Counted from the stretch's first letter, positions 25,361-37,923 are shown. The stretch is 64,000 nt of DNA from Epiperipatus broadwayi (GCA_028023455.1 JAQFVV010006215.1:10499950-10563949); one strand, 5' to 3'. Notes: a model not told the origin generated them from the letters alone. Numbers and translations are program-made.

Positions 25361-25448
25361 GTATGATGAATGGGTTAAAAGACAAAGAGTCATTGAGTGT
25401 GTTGATGACAAAGGATCTTCTAGAAAAAAGAAGAAATCAGTGTCAAAG
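25361..25448 (+). CDS. ARID4: ARID4-like gene, internal exon b (end of chromo-barrel, basic linker)
   Basis: This 88-nt exon follows a pyrimidine-rich tract ending in tttttag and is followed by gtatga. Its first base completes the Arg codon begun at 9870-9871. The product is RYDEWVKRQRVIECVDDKG followed by SSRKKKKSVSK. RYDEWVK with an R-[VI]-I strand is the hallmark end of the ARID4 chromo-barrel, and a KKK-rich linker follows in the vertebrate proteins too. The exon ends on a complete codon (phase 0). The intron before it is about 15.5 kb and holds a gypsy element and an RTE element, both in the same orientation as the gene. Confidence 0.88.
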
Positions 25449-26855
25449 GTATGATATCCAAAAAAATAATATTTGAATTCCACCCTCTCCCCATTCACAT
25501 ATTTTGATTTTACATATACACATGTAAAAAAACATTACCTTTCTTTGAACTGTTTTACGTTTAACAAAATTCATTCTAAAATCACATTGTTTATGAAAAA
25601 AAAAGTAAAATATTTAAATACTAAACAATAGTTATTAAAATTTTAGAAAGTAAATTAATGAAATGTAATATTTTCATGTGTTTTGAATGGGTCTTTATCA
25701 TATATATAATTAACTTAAGTATTATTTTTGCTACATTTATGGAACTGATTTGATTATTTGATCAAAATTTTTTATATAGCTTAAAAATTAAGAAAATGAT
25801 ACTATGATACATAAAATTATTCTAAAAAGCTGTCATAATTTTATACAAAATATTTATATCTTTTTAATGTTTTTATGTATTGGATTCATATTATTATATA
25901 ATTATAGAATAAATAAAATAGTAATAATTATTTTATTGGAACTAAGAATTAGAATAAGCTAAGGCCTAATTAATATATAATATAAATATAGATTTAATTA
26001 TAACTAAAATATGACAAGCGATATAGTTTTTTATATTAACAGCATTTATTTTATGCAAATGATCAAAATAATACAGTAAGCTTTTTTATAAAATGTGATT
26101 CTAAATAAAGCATGCAAGTGTTTATAAAATATTCATCCTTTCGGTTTATAAAAATATCCCCTTTTTTCTTTCAAAAATACCATTTCTATTTCTAATGTTA
26201 AATAGAGAATATAAAAATATTTTTAATAACAGTAGTGTATAGTTTATAGTTCACGTGTGTTTATATAAGAAAATTATTTGTTATTAATAATTATTTGTCT
26301 AAAGTAGTAGTTCAAAATTTACTATTTAAGTGTAAGTGGCATGCATGCTATAATTTAAATTAGGATTAAAATTCATAATTTTATTTTAAAGCTTTAGCAG
26401 TATAAGACAACTTTTGAAATTTTTTAAAAAGAATCTTTATTGGTGTTATTTGTTTGCATTGTAATCATTACCTTCTTTGTATGTTATGGCATGTGCTTTG
26501 ATATTAAAAAAATATTTTTTTTTAAAATATGTCTAATACCTTCAGACACTTTGCAATGATTGCGGTCTTTTCTTGGGTACAGTTTTTCTATTTTGTCCTC
26601 ACACACATGCACACCCAATATTTATCTGTGGACAATAATTCATTTTCATTACAAAAATTTAATTATAAAGCAATTAGATATTTTTCGTGACTATTAGTTT
26701 AATTAATACAATAGTAAATCAAAGCTTATAGTAGTTTGTTCTAAGTTAATTACTATGACCTTATAATTGCCATAGGAATCTATGCAGAACTGTTTAATGA
26801 GATGATCGTACATTTCATAAAAATAATTTTTTTGCAATTATTTTTGATATAATAA
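25449..26855. other. intronic AT-rich DNA, nothing recognised
   Basis: No repeat boundary, ORF or RNA signal that I can support. Confidence 0.5.
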
Positions 26856-26859
26856 CTAT

Positions 26860-28260
26860 TGTAGTAGTACAAACTCTTCGAATCGCTAAAGAACTAAGAT
26901 TACAAAGATTATAGTAGCAGGTACAAGGGTGCCATTAGGCGGATAGCCTAGCATTAGATGTAGAAGATTATTCTAGGTTGGTAATGTTTATTTATTTACA
27001 TAACATGGCCACATAATCTTTTTGTAGCATAATTTTTTTCAGATTACTAGTTTCGTAAACTCTCTCTTTCTAGAGGAAGCAATTGTTTTCAAATTTATTA
27101 TTCTATGATAAAATAAGAAGAGAGACATGCAAGTATGAATACATAATAATTTTATTATACTTTTTTTTTATTCCTCTTTCCTCTCCCACCTAATCTGGTT
27201 TTCATCCAAAAATGCGATTAGAAATGATGCGATCTTCTTTAAAATAAAACTTTTTTAATTCACTCAATTGCTTACCGTTTATTTAAACTAACCTTTATTC
27301 TAACAATTTTATGATTATCTTTCCTGAGGAAAATACACCCTTCACTAACCTACGACACAACTAAGATTCAATTTTCTTGTTGGCATCCTGTTTAAATAGG
27401 AGTGAAAGACTAGGCCAATTATAATAGTGACTTAACTGTATCTGGCTTAATCCAACACCTCTACCTTGCTAATGTTAGATAAGTTAATCTTGACCACTAA
27501 ATTACTGTATAAATATCTTTGTATCTTATGTCCACATTTTTACTTTTACATTAATTATGGCATAAGTGTTTTTGTGTCTTATGGCTGCATTTTAATTTAA
27601 CCTTAACCCTTCTTTTATTTATCAAAGATCAGTCATTTCACCCTCATGAAATCAAAAATCTATATATGCACAGGTATAATAATAAAGATAATGAAATAAA
27701 ATAAAAAACATTAAAATGGAAATAAATATAAAAGTCTATCCCCAAAATCATATCAAAAATATAAATAACTATTCTCATAAAAACCAATTTTACTAAATAG
27801 ATTATTCAAAGAAACTCCATGCTCTATTGTTGAAACATTACACTATAAGGTAGCTTATACAAGTAAAACAAAACTTATTGAAGCTCTAATTTTATTTCGC
27901 TATATCAATGGAATAAAGTTCAATTTGTAAACAGTTTATAATTTACCCCACTCATTGCAGCACTATTAAGTGGATTAAATTGGTGTCGACCATCTATTTC
28001 CAAAATACTGGATGGCTATCAGACCATTAACTCTAATCGATAGTGTAAAGTCCATGGGTTTGGTATTTCTCTGTAGCTTCTTGCATGAATTACAATTGTC
28101 CTCTTTCATATTTGAACACTCTCAGCTATCTGACTGGTCTCACTTATTTCTGGAGCTGTTAATTCCTTGGAACACATCAGGTGCAACTAGGACAACAAGG
28201 TTTCTCCTGGGAGAGAAGTCCTTGATTTCTCTAGCTGGAAAACATTTTTATCACTTTTAA
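26860..28260. repeat. dispersed repeat family X, copy 2 (unclassified)
   Basis: It matches the copy at 7240-8395 in the same orientation: caagggtgccattaggcgga / agggcaccagtaggcatat, tagcattagatgtagaaga, tttatttacataac, ggccacataat, and at the far end tagctggaaaacatttttatc. The open frame at 28012-28260 falls inside and shows no protein family signal. Confidence 0.55.
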
Positions 28261-28576
28261 AATAGCAACAGTAGATTCTCACAATAATTGCAATAATAAT
28301 CACAACAAAACAAATCTCTTTAATTTATACATTTTCTTCTTTAATTCCCCCCCCCCCCGCTTTTTTAATTAATTTTCTTTTCTAAACAGGATTCTCACCT
28401 TTTGATTATTTTTTAGCAAAATTTGCAATTTAAAAGTCTTTGTCCTTTTGTCTTTTGGAATTTTAATTTTTAAAAGTTCAGCAACCGTTTAGTAGTGTGG
28501 TGCCGAACCTATGTTACAATGTTATTCCGTGTGCCAACATGATTTTACCAACCTTATTATATTATATTATCAAAAT

Positions 28577-28676
28577 TGGTTCAGTTATAATGGGCTTCAA
28601 AGTTATATATAATTTTATAGTATATAATATACACTACTATATAATATATACTTTTGAAGTCCATTATAACTGGATC
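28577..28676. repeat. near-perfect 100-bp palindrome (MITE-like)
   Basis: The left arm reads tggttcagttataatgggct and the right arm, reverse-complemented, agatccagttataatggact. The match continues through tcaaa and a tata-rich centre, so the whole block can fold on itself. The TA-rich flanks would suit a Tc1/mariner target but give no decisive duplication. Confidence 0.6.
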
Positions 28677-28864
28677 TTATATTATTGATCATTCAGTATT
28701 TTAAAATACTTAGAATCATGTGAAAAGTACCTTTTTTAAATTTGTAATTTTTAACATGCTTATTAAAAATTATATTACAAATTATAAATTAGAACTTTTT
28801 ACCTATACAAAATATATAATTTAAATAAAAAAAATATCATAAATTCTAATATGATTAACCATTT

Positions 28865-30774
28865 TTAATTATTAAAATAAATTAATGGGAACCTTTCCCT
28901 TGTACCTCTTTGCTCAATGTCAGGTATGTAATTGATCATTTTTAGTTTCACACATGCTTCTGAATGTTGTTCAGGTGTTAGGCAACTTCTTTGTGCACAC
29001 AAAATATTTTTTATATGTGAGAAAATTTGTTCACATAAGTAAATTGAAGCAAATGCTGAAAGCAGAGCACAAGCAGTTTTTTTCAAAGAATTAATTCTTT
29101 CAGGTAATGATACCCAACAATTGAGAATGACAGCCGACTTTTCTAGACAGTTCTCTTCAATTTTCTACAAATCTATAAATTTAGTTTTCCTCAATTCTGA
29201 TGACAATAATTTGATTAATTCCATTTCAAAACTATCAATATCCAATCACTCAAAAAGAGATAAATCAAATGGAGTCATCTTTAAATCAATTAAGTCAGGT
29301 ATGGTGAGGAAAGAAAATATGGCTGTGTGTATTTGGAAGTCTTCACATCGTTTGGAAAATTCTTCTCTGAGAGCTTCAATGTATTTTTGAAGTTCATTTT
29401 TGTTAATGTTAAATTGATTTGCATGGGCCTTTACATCTGGAAAGTACTTGTAGGTGTTAGTGGTAATATCACACCAAAATATATCTAATTTTGATGCAAA
29501 TCCTTTCCAATATTCAAAAAGTTCTGGTACTGTTTGATCCTTCCCTTGCAAATGCAAGTTTACCTCATTCAGGTGTTGAATTATATCATCAGAAATATCA
29601 ATTTGCATAAACAGTCTTCATCATTTATTTCCAGATAATGTTGTTCTTTTTCATCAAGAAACATCTTGATTTCTTTCAGATATGATACAAATCTGTTCAA
29701 GACATTATCTCAACTAATCCAACAAACATTGCTGTATAGAGGGAGATTTATATATCTACTATTAATTTCTTGCAAAAGGGATTTAAATTGCCTATGTGTT
29801 AATGAAGAATGGGAAACTATGAAATTAATTATTTTAATGGTAGTGTCCATTACAGAATTCAAGCATTGTGATGAGATTTTTGCAACTAAATTTTCCTGGT
29901 GTATAATGCAGTGGAAACTCAATATTTGATGTTTAATATGAATTTCAAGAAGTTTAACAAATCCCTTTTGCTTTCTGCCCATTGCTTGACTGGCATCAGT
30001 AGTAACACTAAATATTTTTTTTATGTTGATTTTCTGATTTTCAAAATAAGTGAAAAATGCAGTGAAAATATCATGTCCCTTTGTTGCACCAGTAAGAGGA
30101 ATCAAGCAACACAATCCTTCATAAATACGATTGTTGTCACAATATCGTGCAATTATTGCTAGGTGTGCCACATTCATTTACATCAGTGCTTTCATCAACA
30201 GCAACACTGAATGCAACAGCTTGTTTTAAACTGGTTTTCTCTTTTGTTGTTACATCTTCAGCCATGCCAGTTATTCTTTTTTGAATTGATCTTGCAGAAG
30301 CTGGTATTTTTGAATTTGAGACAGTATCATTTGTTTATTATATGGTAGATCACTGAATAAGATTTTACCATTTTTCAAAAACGTTTCTTTGATGAATTCT
30401 TCATCTGTGAAAGATTTGGTGGTTTTATTTTGGGTTCCAATTATTTGACTAAAATAATTACTTTGTTTCTTAAAGGCATAAACAGCTCTTTTTATAGCTT
30501 CACTTTTCTCATCTGAATTTTTAAACATGAACACATGTTTAGTTTGATAATGTTTTTGAACACTTGAGGTGTGACATACAATACTTTCACAGCATAATAT
30601 ACACACAACACAATCTTTTTGCTGTACAAATTCATATTCATTTGTCCAAGTCTTGAAAAGAGGGAATATCGTGTTTTTGTTTTTTGTGGGGCATTTTGGT
30701 AATCTCTCAGTCACTATGCCATGTGATGTGATGCACTGTGACTTCTCCTTAAACGGAGTCAGTAATCTCAGCAA
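28865..30774 (-). pseudogene. hAT transposase, several frames
   Basis: The first open part (30774-30271) has a BED-type finger: W-T-N-E-Y-E-F, CVVCILCCESIVCHTSSVQK then HYQTKH, followed by a linker. A short stretch after the frame change keeps AFSVAVDESTDVNE, with the first catalytic Asp of the DDE/RNase-H fold. The part 30177-29710 has LIPLTGATKGHDIFTAFFTY, a KIFSVTTDASQAMGRKQKGF block with the second acid, and FHCIIHQENLVAK. Pieces 29608-29246 (LEEF/EYWKGF helix region) and 29086-28865 (KKTACALLSAFASIYLCEQI, hAT dimerisation end) complete the order. Many stops and frameshifts make it inactive. Confidence 0.82.
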
Positions 30775-30794
30775 CTATGCCCAGAGAAACCTGT

Positions 30795-31545
30795 TAGCCA
30801 TTTTACTTTCCATTCCCCACTCTAAGTTTTCACAAATTCTGCTCCATCTCATTTCCATAACATAATCTTTGTCAACTCTATGGCCTTTATATCTAAATCC
30901 TCCTTATCTTTTTCCAAACCCAGCATAAAAACCAATAACCCACTTTCTGTATAATCACTTTTTTCATATTTATTCTTCCATAACTTCATTATTTGTACCC
31001 TTTCTGTTTTCAAACATTTACATTCACTTAACACATGCCTAATATTTTCTATTCCTTCCTTACACAATTTACAGACTAAATCACCCATATTTTTCCATTC
31101 ACATATATATTCTCTTGTTGCTAGAGATCCCGTTCAAGCCTTAAACAATAAACTATTTTCCTTACTATTTATCATACATTAACTGACACCTAATGCTCTG
31201 TTTACTTATATATATATATAAACTCTTTTTACTCTCCATACTAGTTTTCCATCTCTCTAACTCCCTATTCTTTATTAATGAATCTATTCTTTTATCCCAT
31301 TCCTTACCACTATAACACTCAACAATCCTCCTAACACAATCATCCCACCTTTTGTACAAATATACTGATATATATTCTTTATCCAAATCTTTTGCTTACT
31401 GTATTACCTTTCTTACCCATCTTGCTGCCTGCCCTTTACTCGTAACCCAATTAAATACTATTTTAGCTATTCTTTTACTATCCATAAACTGCAATCTACC
31501 AAACATTTTCATTTTACTTTTTGCATCTCTCTTTTTTTTTTTTTT
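30795..31545 (-). pseudogene. C-terminal tail of a second, different LINE ORF
   Basis: Reading downwards from about 31545, the frame gives FGRLQFMDSKRIAKIVFNWV, then the open part 31386-31165 (YKRWDDCVRRIVECYSGKEW) and, after one stop, the family-typical ARTGSLATREYICEW leading to CKLCKEGIENIRHVLSECKC (31088-30849). C-x2-C...H-x4-C is the zinc-binding end found on many non-LTR retrotransposon proteins. It is not the RTE family of the other two copies, whose C-terminus lacks this motif. It sits in the 5' untranslated region of the hAT element, so it most likely inserted there. Confidence 0.7.
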
Positions 31546-31898
31546 ATGCAATGTGATTATTTACCATTCAACTACCGAAAATAGCTTTCTAAAATTGATA
31601 ACATAATAAGCTTTTTATTTGGATTACGATCTCATTTTTTAAATTTTATCAGAAGTAAAATGTGAATATGCAAAAAAAATTTCGCTTGCAAACAAAAATA
31701 TCTTTTAAATGAAGTCAAGTGTATTATTTTCTGGTAAATAATGATTGAATCGTAAATTCAATGTTGAATGTAAAAACAAAAAAAAAACACGCTGAAATTA
31801 AAATATATATTTTTTTACTATTTCAATTTATTCCGAGTGCCATTGATAATCGTTGGCATGCCAAGCATGGCACGGGTGCCATAGGTTGCCGACCCCTG

Positions 31899-34778
31899 AG
31901 TTAAACAAATATACAATAGATACTCATTCACAATACTTTTAATTTCAAATTGGTATTTAGATTGATTTTCAACAGTAAAGTTTAATTGCGACATTTTTAT
32001 AATTTCCTTTATCCCACCTTTTTATACCATTAGTAAAATAGAATTTATAAAAACTTTTAAAAACCATATAATTCAAGAAAACTGTTTTTAATCTTGAACT
32101 ATAATCAATTGAATAAAAAAAAATCAAACTTAGAAGTCTGATTCTTTAGTGAGATAAAACAAACTTTTAATTGATTAAATAGAAGATAACATGTTATATA
32201 TATTTTTATAAAATTTTAACTATAAATTAATGAAATTACTAAAATTAACTAAGAAATTAAATATTAATGTGAGATGGCAGAAAATATCATCTCACTATAT
32301 AAACATCGGGTAACAAAAATAATGTAAATAACAGTCAAGTAATAAGAATACATTATAATGCTATATAATTGAAGGAGACCATATGAGAGTTTCACATAAG
32401 ATCATATATAATCTCATTTTTAAAGAATTTATTTTATAGCATTATTAGATAATAGTGTTTTAATATAAAATTTTATAAATTATTAATTTGTTGTTTATAA
32501 TATAAAATACACTTAAGAAAAAAAAAATTAATAAGAATTTTATGCTATTAATCAAAAAATTAATCATAAAGCAAAATATTTACTGTAAAAAAGAAAAAAT
32601 GTTTTTCTGTGAACATTTTAGTTCCATCTTTTGCCATATAATGTTTAAATATACTTCTAAGAGTATGTTCTGATTGGGAATTCATATATTATATATATAA
32701 ATAAAAAATCTTGTGGTAAAATTTTTAGGAAATAATAGGTATTATTGATTTTTGCTATTCTATAAGAAATGGAATAAGAAGCATTTTATTACATATGCAT
32801 TTCTTTTTATGTATGAATTTTTGTTGGCATATTTGTTCATGTTATATCCCCTTCTCACTTTTTTTTTTAATAAAATTTTTTCAAAATTATTATTTTTACC
32901 AAAAAAAAAATTACTTATAAAGTTATTAAAAGTAAATTTGCCTTTTATGTAGATATCTTATTATAGTGATGAGTGAAAAAATTTAGATCAAATTGTTGTT
33001 TTGCGTAACATATCTAAAGTATTCTGTGAGCTTTGTCACATTAAATCAGTGAAATTCACTGGTTAAGCCAGTTTACTGTCATTAAGGTATAATATTAATT
33101 AGCTGACACATATGCTAAAACTAGTTTTTATTAAGCTGTGTTAAATAGTGAAAGTAAAGTTATATTTAATAGTTAATTGGCTGAGGATTAATTTAATTAT
33201 ATAAGTTTTAAGGATATGCATTCCACTCATTGGAATGTATGGCCTACTATGATATAAAAAAATATGCAATACATTTATTAGACTTGAATTTAAAAATTAA
33301 AACAAAATGACAAAATTATTATGAAAAGTTGCAGGATTGTTAAGCTCATAGACGATCTTTGATTCTTAATTTTAATAACCATTACAAAAGAAAAAGATAA
33401 ATAAATAAAAATAACTTTATTTTTAATATTAAGTTATTAAAAACAATGATATTAATTTAAAAAGAAGAACCAGTTAGTTAAATTGCTAAATTGTTAAAAC
33501 CCTGTAAAAAGTAAAAATATGTATTAACATTAATCCAAATGTAAATTGCAATACACAAACATATGTCTTTCTATTAGCGAAAAGTTTTTTGACTGCATGT
33601 TTATTATTTCCAACTTAACAACATCACTGTTCTGTTTTTATTTTGTTATTATTAAAAATCTTATTTTAGCAATTCAATTGATCATATATAAAAGGAAATT
33701 ACTTAGGGTTATGTCTGGCGACTGTGTCATCCATGTTTTAAATTACATACAACAAAAAGAAACTGATAATACAATGTTACAAAATGAAGTTCTTTCCAGT
33801 TTTAAATTTCAGTTTGCATAAATATATAATACTTTTCACTTTTTGGAGGGAAATAAGCAACTACTACATAATAATATTAGACAATTTTTTTACCTAATGG
33901 TTGTTTTTTGCATTGTAACTTCCAATTATATTTTATTATCAGGTCTGAATTTTAGTCCATGATTATCACAGTAATGATATCCTATTGAATTACAGTAATA
34001 ACGGGGGTAAATATTTGAATTTTTTTAAAAAAACTTTTGATGACTATTTAGAATAGTTGAAGAACCTCTCCCACCTACCCACCCCCCAAATTAAACACTC
34101 ACAAAGAGAGTTATTTTTATTTATTTAAGTTTTGATTAAAATGGTAAGAAAGAATTGAACAATTTAGCAGTTGGTTTAATGAATCAAATTTTATTTAATT
34201 AAATTTGTATTGTTTTTATGAAAAAAATAATTTCTAAGAATTCGGTTTTGACTTTATAAATCTTTATAATAAAAAATATTTTAAAAAAAAAAAAAACTTT
34301 TTATATATATTTTTGCCATCATTCAAGTGAATTATTAAATGTTTTCAGAAAAATTCAAACTTTTATTTATACTTTTCCTAATGCATTCACCTGTTAATAA
34401 TAGCATATAGGATATTATTTTTCACTCTTCAGATAATTATGACCTAAGGTAATGTTATAACCAATTAGTTATTTTGTCAACCACAACAATCATTAGAAAT
34501 TTTATATATTTATCTTTAAGGGTCCTCCTAACTTCTTTATTTTTTTATTTTGAATGCAAGGCTAAGGATGGTTACCAAACATGGATTATCACACTAGATT
34601 GATTTGAGTTATTTGCTGTTATCATGTTAAATTTTTTCTTTTTATTTCTTTTTCTTGCCCATTGGACATATGTTCACTGGTCTATAAATATTTAATAATA
34701 TTATAATTCGATGTCTGTATTTCTTCAAATCAATATACACAATCTTCTAATTGAATATTTATAAATACAGTAATTAGA
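31899..34778. other. intronic AT-rich DNA, nothing recognised
   Basis: Only low-complexity runs, chance open frames (for example 32752-32952 and 33546-33821) and a word shared with 8850-8880 (gagatggcagaaaataYcatctcaYtat at about 32270-32300) were seen. The shared word suggests one more small dispersed repeat. Confidence 0.4.
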
Positions 34779-35498
34779 TATATGTAAAGTATAACTTTAA
34801 AAATTTTATTCACTTAGGACCGCTTTCGACTATCCTCATAGTCTTTGTCAACTAACACTTTGAAAGGCTAATCTTCCCACAATTTCATGATCTTAACGTT
34901 TGCTGCCTGTCTGTTAATTAAGTCTTGTTTATATTTGTATATTAGCATAGCTTCCTTTATTTTCCTTTTGTTGTTATTTTTTTCAGTTTTGCAATATTTT
35001 TACATTATTATAATTGAAGTTAAAACCATAAATACATAACTTATTATGGTCATAAAAACGGATGCTGAAACATTATTATTTACTTTGTAATTTTGTTTCA
35101 TTTTCTGAACTCTTAGTTCTTTTTTCCACTGTGCATCTCGATTCCTCTATATATCTAACACCACACTTACATATCCATAAATTACAAAATAAATAATAAT
35201 GTTTCAGCATCCGTTTTTTTACAACCATAATAAGTCATATATTTATGGTTTTAACTTCAATTATAATAATGTAAAAATATTGCAAATTGAAAAAAAATAA
35301 CAACAAAGGGAAAATAAAGGAAGTTATGTTAATATACAAATACAAATAAGACTTAATTAACAGACAGGCAGCAAATATTATGATCACAGAACTGTGGGAG
35401 TGTTAGCCTTTCAAAGTGTATGTTGACAAAGATTATGAGGATAGTTGAAAGTGCTCCTAATTAGATAAAAATTTTAAAGTTATACTTTACATATATAT
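34779..35498. mobile_element. head-to-head inverted pair of Penelope-like tails (foldback 2)
   Basis: Left arm 34779-35095 and right arm 35180-35498 are inverted copies of about 317 bp with an 84-bp spacer. Each arm, read outwards, has the last Penelope codons, then a short tail with a TATGAGGATAG...GAAAG motif, and ends in aaagttatactttacatat. The geometry equals that of foldback 1 at 3770-4391, although the two families differ in sequence. Confidence 0.78.
34865..35165 (-). pseudogene. Penelope-like GIY-YIG endonuclease, C-terminal fragment
   Basis: Read downwards on the minus strand this gives, with one frame change, VFYDHNKLCIYGFNFNYNNV followed by KILQ, then KRKIKEAMLIYKYKQDLINR and QAANVKIMKLWED before a stop. 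The ending matches the fragment at 4016-4243 block by block. The mirror copy on the + strand (35200-35403) repeats it with a TAA in place of the Gln codon after YKYK and other changes. Both are dead, and the minus-strand copy is the better preserved. Confidence 0.7.
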
Positions 35499-35923
35499 AT
35501 ATGGTCTGCTATTTTATATGTCTTTTCTTCATTAATTATTATTGATCAGTAGATTTAAAGATGATTGTTGGATGCATATATGCATTCCTTCCAACTTTGA
35601 ATCCTAGACGTCATTGATAAAAACAAAAGCCAGAAACTAGTCTGAGCATATATAGGGGTTATATATGTATCTGGTAATCACTGAGATTACTGTAGGTGGC
35701 AATAAAGTGGAGAGCTTCTTTTGTTAACTTTATTACTATCGGTCAAATCTATTTTTAAAAAATATTAAAGTTTGAATTTTTCTAAAACCATGTAACAACT
35801 CAGTTGGATTATAAAAATAGCCCAGTATATAATTTTAAGTAAAATATCATAATCACAATTTTTCAGACAATCATTATTTTTTTTATATGTTTATTTCAAA
35901 CTAAAAATCTCATTCTGTTTTAG
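35499..35923. other. intronic DNA before exon c, small repeat scrap
   Basis: The words agccagaaactagtctg (35627-35643) recur in the element at 53449-53800 in opposite orientation, so this is probably a fragment of the same family. Nothing else was recognised. Confidence 0.4.
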
Positions 35924-36143
35924 AATATATCACTTGGAAAAACTCCAGGAAAACGAGGAAGACCACCAGTTATTTCTAAATCTCCTTCTAATATGCAGAG
36001 TGGTCAGAATTGTTCTTTGTCACTTCCCAAAGGTAAAACTTCTCCTGTTGCACAACCTGTGAAAGCTCGTACAACACGCTCAGACAGAAACAGTCTTCAG
36101 GATTCTCCTTTTGTGAATGGAATAGACAATAAATGTCCAACAG
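35924..36143 (+). CDS. ARID4: ARID4-like gene, internal exon c (AT-hook and low-complexity linker)
   Basis: This 220-nt exon has acceptor ctgttttag and donor gttata. It continues in phase 0 from the previous exon and starts NISLGKTPGKRGRPPVISKS. KRGRPP is an AT-hook core and occupies the same place after the basic linker as KRGRPPLKS in vertebrate ARID4A/B. The rest is Ser/Thr/Lys/Pro-rich (residues such as SLPKGKTSPVAQPVKARTTR) and looks disordered, with no fold that I recognise. It ends with one base of a split codon (phase 1). The donor gttata is weak at position +3, but reading on into the intron meets a stop soon after, so the exon end is well supported. Confidence 0.85.
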
Positions 36144-37266
36144 GTTATAAATATATATACATAAATGTATTTGTGAATTGTTAATTATGAAATATTTTAT
36201 TTCTATATATTGATATATTAGTATCTTTTGGAAATTGATAATGTATACATGTGTGAGTGCATGTCTGTGTGGGTATATATATAATATATCGATTATACAT
36301 TCTGTTATATCAGTAATGTTGTTTTTTTTCCTCTATAAAAACATTACACAATTTTGAAGGCAAAAAAGAATTTTAAAGCCCACTTTAAAATTCAAACAGT
36401 TTAATAAATTATTGAAGAAGAATTATCATTTAAGATAAATAGAAAGTATTTGTTTTAAAAATTTATAAAAGAGATTAGATTTTGATATTAATTTAGCTTT
36501 AAAAATTGTGATTGCTCTTAAATTCCATGCAAAACTTAAATGTAATTTTTTGGTTATTATATAAATTTGATATAAAATTAAAAATTTATAATGGGTTGTC
36601 TTGCTTATCCTGAAATAAAATATTTGATTATATATANNNNNNNNNNNNNNNNNNNNNNNNNNNNNNNNNNNNNNNNNNNNNNNNNNNNNNNNNNNNNNNN
36701 NNNNNNNNNNNNNNNNNNNNNNNNNNNNNNNNNNNNNNNNNNNNNNNNNNNNNNNNNNNNNNNNNNNNNNNNNNNNNNNNNNNNNNNNNNNNNNNNNNNN
36801 NNNNNNNNNNNNNNNNNNNNNNNNNNNNNNNNNNNNNNNNNNNNNNNNNNNNNNNNNNNNNNNNNNNNNNNNNNNNNNNNNNNNNNNNNNNNNNNNNNNN
36901 NNNNNNNNNNNNNNNNNNNNNNNNNNNNNNNNNNNNNNNNNNNNNNNNNNNNNNNNNNNNNNNNNNNNNNNNNNNNNNNNNNNNNNNNNNNNNNNNNNNN
37001 NNNNNNNNNNNNNNNNNNNNNNNNNNNNNNNNNNNNNNNNNNNNNNNNNNNNNNNNNNNNNNNNNNNNNNNNNNNNNNNNNNNNNNNNNNNNNNNNNNNN
37101 NNNNNNNNNNNNNNNNNNNNNNNNNNNNNNNNNNNNTGATTATATATATGGAAATGATGAAATGGCCTTAGATCCATGAATCTTGAATTGTATAATCCAT
37201 CACTCTATCACTATATTAGACCCCTCAGAGTTTCAGAAATTTAAAGCTGTTATAAAATTTCTGATT
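36144..37266. other. intron with a 500-base assembly gap
   Basis: Positions 36637-37136 are N; exactly 500 of them indicates a placeholder of unknown true size. The gap is flanked by tatata. The rest is AT-rich intron without recognised features. Confidence 0.9.
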
Positions 37267-37477
37267 ACAGGTGGTCCTCAACTTTCATAGTTTCTACTTT
37301 CATACAGTTTGCTATTTTGTACGAGGGCAATAGAAAGGTGCAGCATGTTACAGAACTTTTTATCCAGAAAAGAAAAATAAGAGGATATTTACAGATTAGC
37401 CTGGGTATCAATATTGATTATGGATAATTCCGGACAATAAAATTCATTATATATGTATATCACATTAATGCAATAAT

Positions 37478-37915
37478 TATATATATATTTTAAAAAATTA
37501 CACTTACTATCAGATTTTTTTAAAATCATATAATCCTGTCTATTAATAAATAAAAAAATAATAAATTTGTCATTTGATTGCATATGATCTTTTTGTCTTT
37601 CAATTATTGCTAGGAAAACAAAATCCCCTTTTTTTAAACATTAAAACTTAACCCACCTTTTCTCATTTTCCTATAAATATTACTAAAAAGTTGTTAGGAA
37701 AAAATATATTTTTAAATTTACTGAAAATGAGAAAAAGTAGAAAGAGAAGTTACATCTTAATGTTTAAACAAAAGGATTTTTGTTTCCAAGTAATAATTGA
37801 ATGACAAAAGAGTCATAAGCAATTAAATGTCAATTTATTTATTTTTTTGTTAATAAATTAATTATTGGACAAAATTATATATTTTTAAAAAATCTGATAG
37901 AAAGTGTAATTTAAA
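37478..37915. repeat. inverted repeat of about 200-bp arms
   Basis: The left arm (tattttaaaaaattacactt... tatcagattttttt... cattcaattattg-like... tttttctcattttc) and right arm (its reverse complement, ending gaaagtgtaatttaaaatat) meet near 37692. They share blocks such as catttgattgcatatgatct / catttaattgcttatgactc. It forms a large foldback just left of the transposon inserted at 37924. Confidence 0.65.
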
Positions 37916-37923
37916 ATATATTG

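Larger units (their letters stand above)
28865..31898 (-). mobile_element. hAT transposon (GTF2IRD2/ZBED-like transposase), decayed
   Basis: The minus strand starts with CAGGGGTCGGCAACCTATGG at 31898, a classic hAT terminus. After a 5' untranslated region it encodes a broken BED-finger/RNase-H-like transposase down to about 28865. A LINE tail lies inside the 5' region (about 30795-31545). The opposite terminus was not found near 28860, so that end is probably lost. The 8 bases outside the known end (agttaaac, 31899-31906) can be used to look for the missing side. Confidence 0.82.

Noticed and set aside
36591-37177. Two 180-190-codon open frames made mostly of X
   Set aside because: They are produced by the 500-base N gap and are not genes.
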